Assembly: GCA_028386065.3 (NCBI GenBank)
Contig: JAKUCV010004254.1
Coordinates: 214,971-278,970 of the forward strand
Origin: Turnera subulata
Lineage: Eukaryota > Streptophyta > Magnoliopsida > Malpighiales > Passifloraceae
Direction of reading: 5' to 3'
Length of the DNA: 64,000 nucleotides
Below are positions 58,720-64,000 of this stretch, piece by piece. Both the position numbers and the translations under genes were made by a program. Under the pieces are notes generated by a model that saw only the letters and a program-made list of their open reading frames with translations, was not told the DNA's origin and ran no database searches. The first letter of the stretch is position 1, and every line of letters starts with the position of its first letter.

Positions 58720-59445
58720 TGTTGTGGTAGGTCCAAACCCACATGGAGCCACCCAACAAGCAACTAATGTGAGTTTAATAATAAAAAAAAAGGCAGGTGC
58801 AAGTCCAGCAAGTCACACCCGTGACTTTTGGTAAAACAAAATGAAAAAATGCCAGACGAGTAGCAAAAAAAAAAAAAAAGAAAATAGAGAGGGCAGTGGT
58901 TTTTCACCGAGAGAGAAAGAAAGAAAATGGGGGAGTTCTCCTCATGCTTGCTAGCCTTGATCGGATAGCAAACGAAGTCCGATTTGGATGAAATTTCAGT
59001 ATATTGTTCTCCTCTTCATGTTTTCGGGTATTGGTGTTATACCCATTTGGTGAGATTTTCCCACTTCTCCTCCAATTTGTTGCTTGTAATCCACTAGTAT
59101 AGTGATGGGCATGTTGTTGGAGCCAAGATATGTTGATCTTGATGTTGTCTTTGATGTGTTAGCCTCTAGTTTTGTCTAGGGAGGAAGTTTGACTTTGAAC
59201 CCATTATTATTTGTGATAGTGGAGATTGACGGACTTCGGTTCCGTGGTTTTTTCACCGCCTTGGGGATTTTCCACGTATATTTGGTGTTGTGGTCGTGTT
59301 GGTTTTGTTGCTAGCATTAATTTGATTGGTTGATTGATATCTCATTTTGATGGCGCAAAGAGGGGAAAGAAATTGACTGGATTATTTCGCTGTGCATTTG
59401 ATTTCGGTTAATTATATAGTGTTGAATTGGTGATTTTCCCCAACA
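58720..59445 (+). repeat. Array LTR 4, with internal deletions
   Basis: 726 bp; deletions near 58850 and 59018 relative to the others. Outer-type variants shared with LTR 1. Ends CCCCAACA just before the TSD copy. Confidence 0.92.
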
Positions 59446-59746
59446 AGTGTTTTATATTTCAAACTAGTTTGTCAATGGCCGGTAGCAAAGACTTCATCAC
59501 AAGATGATCAACCCGATGCTTCACCACAGCTAACCTGCAAGACACAAATACTGAAAAGACGAATCATTAAGGGAAGAAGAAATTGTGAACATTAATGTGT
59601 TCGTTGGGTACAGAAAGAGATCTCCACTACAGTGCATATATAAACCATTAGATAAAGCATCTCCTAAAGGAAATAACTGCGAGAAACAAGTTTAAAGGTG
59701 GCAAAGCTAAATTGATGTGCCAATTCAAAATAAAAAGATTCCTTCC

Positions 59747-61231
59747 CTATAATATAATGGGTGATTTTGTGAATGACTCACCATGAACATCAACTTCTCT
59801 CCACTCCTTAATGTAGGGCGGATTCCTCCAGTAGCACCGCATATATTTGTATAACCAAGATAGGGGTTTTGACCAACTTTCGACACGACCATCCTCCATA
59901 TCAAAAACCCCACAACCACCATTGGATGAGAAACGAGTAAAATCATAACGAAAATAAACACAATTGTCCCGGTGCTCAGGGAAATTTTTTGCCATAAGTG
60001 CAAACGAAGAAGAATCATCAACAAAAATCATTTTTTTCTTCAGTTCATCCCTGCCAGGCTTAACCCAAATCCCCACCTCCCTTATCCAACTTCTCCACAT
60101 TAACTTTGACACGCGAAATAAATCCCCCAAGTATACCCCTATCTTTCATTTTGTACACCCAAAATAAATGCCCCAAAGATTCCACCAGAAAGTAATGACA
60201 AGATTTACTAGTAGGGGGACTCCTTCCTCCATCTTTGCCATAGCAACTTAAGTAATGATGAAGCTGAAGCCGATTCCATCAATTGGAAAATCACTAGTCA
60301 CAACCAATCCTCTCTCAGCCAAAGCATAGAATCTATTATTTACATAAACAACACTACAAAAAAGGTAGATTTTTCGATAATTGTCCACCTTTCCTCTCCC
60401 ATCCTCCACAAGGCCAAATCCTGTTCAGCCGTGACTGCCATCACTATCAGCTCGCCCCCTCCCCCACCATGGCTGATATCACGAAAGCTAGAACTAACAG
60501 CAACTTGATTTGGATGAATTATAGTGTTATAGTAATAACTGTAACCATCAGGTACAAGGCAATAAGCACACCACATCTCTTGTACTCTGAATTCCCGCAC
60601 GCCAAAGGTCATCCTCGTATGTTTTAGCATTGGGGAGTTCAATGCTTGAAGGATCACATCCAGGGGCGGATCTAGAAATTTTTTTTCGGGGAGGCCAAAT
60701 TTAATTACTTAATTTTTAGGGAGGGCCAAATATATATATTATGTGGTGTAATTTGTTTTGTAGGGGGAAAAAATGCAAAATGGGTGAGCTAAGATGGGTT
60801 TGAACGCACTTAACCACTGAACCACATACAACTTTGGTTCATTTTATTACCATATATGTATATGTCGGAATCCCTGGGGGCAAGGGCCCTGCTTGCTCCC
60901 CCTTATATCCGCCCCTGATCACATCCCTAGGCCTTGAATATGGTTCGGTTTTCAAAAGCAATGGTGTGGCGCCTGTAAGACCAGCCGGTTGGACCAAATA
61001 AACAGCCAACTCTTTGAGTGAAAAGTGGGTACCCTGAAGCTGGGAAACCCTAATGGAAGGTACTACTGTGGGAGGGAGAAGGGTGGAAGATCGCCAAGAA
61101 CGGCAAACCGCCCGGAAACGGAGGATGTCGGGATAGTTACTGTGGAGGCAACTAGCGATCTTCTCCAGGAGCTCGATCGGAAGATCGGCCCAGCGGCAAG
61201 TTTGCGGAGAGGTTCGAGGACGATGAGCCAT
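59747..61231 (-). pseudogene. F-box/DUF295 gene split by a MITE
   Basis: Minus strand from ATG 61231: MAHRPRTSPQTCRWADLPIE, F-box (LLEKIASCL, DILRFRAVCRSWR) and KELAVYLVQPAGLTGATPLL up to RPRDVI. The frame then enters the MITE at 60661-60917 and stops at 60839. Beyond the insertion the same frame resumes in phase (LQALNSPMLKHTRM, FRVQEMWCAYC, ALWRMGEERWTIIEKS), since removing the MITE plus one 8-bp duplication restores continuity. Further shifts near 60340 and 60130 precede the C-terminal part (GIWVKPGRDELKKKM, FPEHRDNCVYFRYDF, GVFDMEDGRVESWSKP). It belongs to the same family as the genes at 33462 and 40663, but in opposite orientation beyond the Copia array. Confidence 0.88.
60661..60917. 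mobile_element. hAT-like MITE with 8-bp target-site duplication
   Basis: Ends CAGGGGCGGATCTAG and, inverted, CAGGGGCGGATATAAGG. Flanked by ATCACATC at 60653-60660 and 60918-60925. 257 bp with no coding capacity. The short CAGGGG terminal repeats and 8-bp duplication fit the hAT superfamily. It sits inside the F-box coding sequence. Confidence 0.92.
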
Positions 61232-61259
61232 GGTGGTTTCTAGCTAGTTTCTACTGTTG

Positions 61260-62460
61260 TAATTGGAAAGAAAGCTAGGGCACAAACAGGAACACCGAAT
61301 TCAAAAGAAAATTAATAAATATCCAAAGGTCCACTAAGCTTTACCTGACCTAGCTCGAGATGGATCAATCTGTTGGTCTTCTTGATTTAGTTCAATACCA
61401 GGTCGGCCTACTGCTATATTGAAGTAGGGAAACGTAAATATTGAATTATGTAAAAAAACATAAACATTAATCACTCCTAATATTAATTTTTTTCAAGATT
61501 TAAAATTAAATTGTGCCAAACATATTAGACTAAATTATAGCAATCATAGAGGACAAATAAATACCACTCTTAGTGCTAACTGAGTGCCTAATATTATGTG
61601 GCGCTAGTCGCTACTCTCTTCCATACATATTATGTGTTAAATTACTCTTCTTCTCTCGACGATTACTTTGCTTAGAAAGTTTAATCAAATAATTTCGATT
61701 CTGGTCCCAATCCGCCCCCACCGGACATGATATGACTATCCCAATGATTGGACTCCAACGATACTTTACATGAAAAATAAAAATTTTACCCTACCCGGTC
61801 TATAATAAGTCTATGTCTTATCCTACCCGATTAATTAAGGGTCTAGGTCCGGGTAGCATTTACCCTACCCGACCCTACCCAATTGCCATCCCTATTGGTG
61901 ACATTCAAAGGAATGAGACCCCAAGCAGTGGAGGAAAGCTAGAGGATAGGTTAGGTTGTGTTCACTATTTTCCGTTGTTGGAGATTATTGATATGAGCCA
62001 ACTAAGAAGATTTCTTAATGTTATATTAAATTTAGTTATTCTCTCTTCAGAATTAAAATTAAATTAGTTACTTTCATATCAAAAGAAAAAATTCATTGGC
62101 AATATGTGCTTATTTTTATTACTAACTGTTCTCTTCAATTTATTTGCCAAGGATATATGATTAATTCTTCATGTTCAAGATTATCTTACATCTTGTTTCT
62201 TCCCATGCATCTGGAGAAAAAGAAAAAGAAGGCCTAGGATGAGAAGAAATATCTTCCTTGAAATCAGACCTGGAGCGACTCAAAGAGGGATTAGTCGTTA
62301 AATTCTTTATTGGAACAATGTTCATGATTTCATCGACTCAACAACATTCAGAATCGTGAACCCTTTCAAGCAAAGACATCCCCAAAGGGATAGAAAACTA
62401 GGGAGTATAGGGAACTACAAATAAACCATAATCTACCTCCTTAACATTTACTTTCACCTG
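61260..62460. other. Spacer without recognised genes
   Basis: AT-rich. 61780-61890 holds ACCCTACCCGACC-like phrases on a pyrimidine-rich strand, reminiscent of small transposon ends, but no borders were found. Confidence 0.4.
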
Positions 62461-62468
62461 TTTGGTCT

Positions 62469-62905
62469 TCATTGTCCTGTGATATAGGATACCAGAATGG
62501 TTGGACCTCCTCCTTCACTCAACAGAAAAACCTTGTCCTCTTCTTCTGCCGCTTTACGTTTACCGGTGGATCCAAATGGTATAACTCGGTGAGTAAGTCT
62601 TGGATACCTTCCCACCTGGAATGATGATAAAACAAAGTGTAGTCTTGGATACCTTCCCACCTGGAATGATGATAAAACAAAGTGTAGTTTTGTCCAAGAG
62701 CTTACCACTGCGTACTCCTTCATAATCCATATGTCAAGACCATCCCATGCCTTCTCCTTTCCAAGAATAAACTCAGCGAACCACGGCACAGTGATACATT
62801 GAGGCCACGTGCCTCCCCAATACCCCTTATTTGAGGAGGTGCTGGGATCACAAACCGGACTGCTTCATTCTCTATATCGAACGCACATATGCCCTCGCAC
62901 TTCTT
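62469..62905 (-). pseudogene. Fragment of an FBA-type F-box gene
   Basis: Minus-strand frames contain the F-box-associated domain signature: ICAFDIENEAVRFVIPAPPQ, then, after a shift, LDIWIMKEYAVVSSWTKL, and near the end DKVFLLSEGG. IWxMKEYxxxxSWTKL is characteristic of F-box-associated (FBA) domains. There is no F-box, and the upstream side joins LINE sequence near 62890. A 45-bp in-frame tandem duplication lies inside. A different F-box class from the DUF295 cluster. Confidence 0.65.
62598..62687. repeat. 45-bp tandem duplication (two units)
   Basis: Identical units at 62598-62642 and 62643-62687, starting TCTTGGATACCTTCCCACC. It keeps frame and repeats the peptide HFVLSSFQVGRYPRL. Perfect identity suggests a recent event or an assembly artefact. 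Confidence 0.93.
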
Positions 62906-64000
62906 TAAACGATAGTTTTTCCATAATCGTCGCCTGATCAAAATTAAATTTGTTAACCGGAATGTCGCCCCACATAAATCTCGATTTTAAGCTGGGTTTA
63001 AACAACTCAGTAAAATAATCTCTAGCCGCTGCCTTCACTTCCTCTGGTTCACTTATCACCGAACCTCCTACCTCAATTTCCCGAATAAAATTCCTCCTTC
63101 CCCGGTTGCATGCATTAACATGAAAGAATCTATTGTTTTTGTCTCCAAGTCTTACCCAATTGATCCTAGACTTCTGCCTCCAGATGCTTTCATGGTTTTT
63201 CTCCCTCTTCTTCAATTCTGCCTTCCACTCAAAGATTTGTTTCCTCTCCTCCTCGCTCAAAACCCGACGACCAGCATCTTTATCCATGTCTTCAATGTGA
63301 CTTTTCAGCTCCTTCATGGCCAAATCCACGTTCCCAAACACATCTTTGTTCCACACTTTCAAAGATTGCTTCACGTAGCCCAACTTCCTAACTAACTTAA
63401 ACTTCCCAGGAAATCGGAGTCCAGCATCCCTCCATATATCAGTCAGAGCTGACCCGAACTTCTCATGAGAAATCCAACAATTGAGAAATTTAAAAGGCTT
63501 AAATCCCCAATCTTTCTGTTCTTGAGATAGGATAATAGGATAGTGATCCGAATCCTCCCTATTCTCAGCCCATAGCTTAATAGAGGGATACAAGGAAAAC
63601 CAACATGGGTCAAAAAAAGCTCTATCTATTCTACTAGCCACCCTATCGTTCCACTAAGTGAAAATTTTCCCCTGAAGTCCAACTTCACATAGATTAGCTT
63701 GAGAAATGAAATTCGATAGAGCCCGAGATCCTCTACTGCAAATTCTTCCACTGATCCTTTCTGATGCCGACAGCACCTCATTGAAATCACCAATTATCAG
63801 CCATGGAATATTCGACTATTGAACAATAGCCAATAAATCCACCCATAAACCATTCATTTCTTCTAAAGAGCAGGGTCCATAAATACCACAAACACCAATG
63901 CGTTTATCACCAGGAACAATACCCTCTACCATAATCCAATTCCTTCCACAACTTCTATTCAAGAAATTAAAAAAAGCAGTTTCCCATAAGAGAGATAGCC
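62890..64000 (-). mobile_element. LINE ORF2 5' part (endonuclease to start of RT), runs off the window
   Basis: Minus strand from the right edge: apurinic-endonuclease domain (WIMVEGIVPGDKRIGVCGIY, WLIIGDFNEVLSASERISGR, WNDRVASRIDRAFFDPCW, then SDHYPIIL), followed by the linker region (WNKDVFGNVDLAMKELKS, WRQKSRINWVRLGDKNNRFF, AARDYFTELF). In-frame stops occur near 63818 and 63656. Sequence diverges from LINE after KFNFDQATIMEKLSF near 62890, before the RT core, and joins the FBA F-box fragment. So the copy is 3'-truncated here, unusual for simple LINE insertion. Confidence 0.85.

Larger units (their letters stand above)
44169..59445 (+). mobile_element. Tandem Copia array: four LTRs, three internal regions, one outer target-site duplication
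   Basis: LTRs at 44169-44942, 49030-49807, 53863-54634 and 58720-59445 alternate with three gag-pol regions in the same orientation. The five bases before the first LTR (AGTGT, 44164-44168) equal the five after the last (AGTGT, 59446-59450). No duplications flank the inner LTRs, which run directly from polypurine tract to primer-binding site. So the array behaves as one insertion later expanded, or inserted as a concatemer. Integrase precedes RT, hence Copia superfamily. All three coding regions are broken. Confidence 0.93.

Noticed and set aside
44169..59445. Active autonomous retrotransposon
   Set aside because: Every copy has several stops or frameshifts in gag-pol, including the shared amber. 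No complete polyprotein can be read.
60790..60840. Second tRNA-like promoter inside the hAT-like MITE (GTGGTTCAGTGG, GCGTTCAAACCC)
   Set aside because: The two box-like sequences are far too close together for a Pol III type 2 promoter.
61780..61890. Interstitial telomeric repeat (ACCCTACCCGACCCTACCC)
   Set aside because: The units are irregular and not CCCTAAA, the plant telomere repeat. More likely a transposon end or low-complexity sequence.

Overview
This window is nuclear DNA from a flowering plant, most likely a eudicot. The evidence is spliced genes with GT-AG introns, plant-specific families (GRAS, TRP-type telomere-binding, F-box/DUF295), AT-rich spacers, and dense plant retrotransposons, SINEs and MITEs. 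I cannot name the species. There are only about four plausible functional genes. Most of the rest is transposable elements and decaying gene copies.

Layout. At 245-1294 there is a 5'-truncated LINE with target-site duplications (TSDs). At 3906-8691 lies a complete TRP-type telomere repeat-binding protein gene with TATA box, 5'-UTR intron, nine coding exons (617 aa) and poly(A) signal. A degraded RNase H fragment follows at 10812-11076. A GRAS transcription factor of the SCL14/SCL9 (LISCL) group is at 15679-17916 (745 aa, no intron in the coding region). It is flanked by two copies of a small unrecognised gene: an apparently intact two-exon copy (20983-21727, minus, 93 aa) and a frameshifted copy without its first exon (11796-12024, minus).

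From 22.4 to 31.6 kb come a minisatellite, Mutator-like foldback elements, and two diverged Copia-type LTR elements placed head to head (left one + strand, 5' LTR 24248-25777; right one - strand, 5' LTR 30088-31598). A single N at 27321 marks a suspicious junction between them. Both carry, between primer-binding site and gag, an array of the perfect 12-bp palindrome AACATCGATGTT in closely spaced pairs. Each pair can fold into a 12-bp stem with a loop of about 8 nt. The palindromes are kept in both elements although the linkers have diverged.

From 32.5 to 43.7 kb is a decaying F-box/DUF295 cluster: one intact gene (33462-34676), a 3' fragment, a copy broken up with a LINE fragment, and a full-length copy with one amber codon. 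A large Mutator-like element, a GRF-zinc-finger pseudogene, an orphan exon and a tRNA-derived SINE also lie here.

From 44169 to 59445 is a tandem Copia array, LTR-internal-LTR-internal-LTR-internal-LTR. The whole array is bounded by one 5-bp TSD (AGTGT). All three internal regions share the same amber codon before the RNase H domain. At 59.7-61.2 kb is a minus-strand F-box/DUF295 pseudogene split by a hAT-like MITE. The window ends with a fragment of an FBA-type F-box gene joined to a minus-strand LINE that runs off the right edge.
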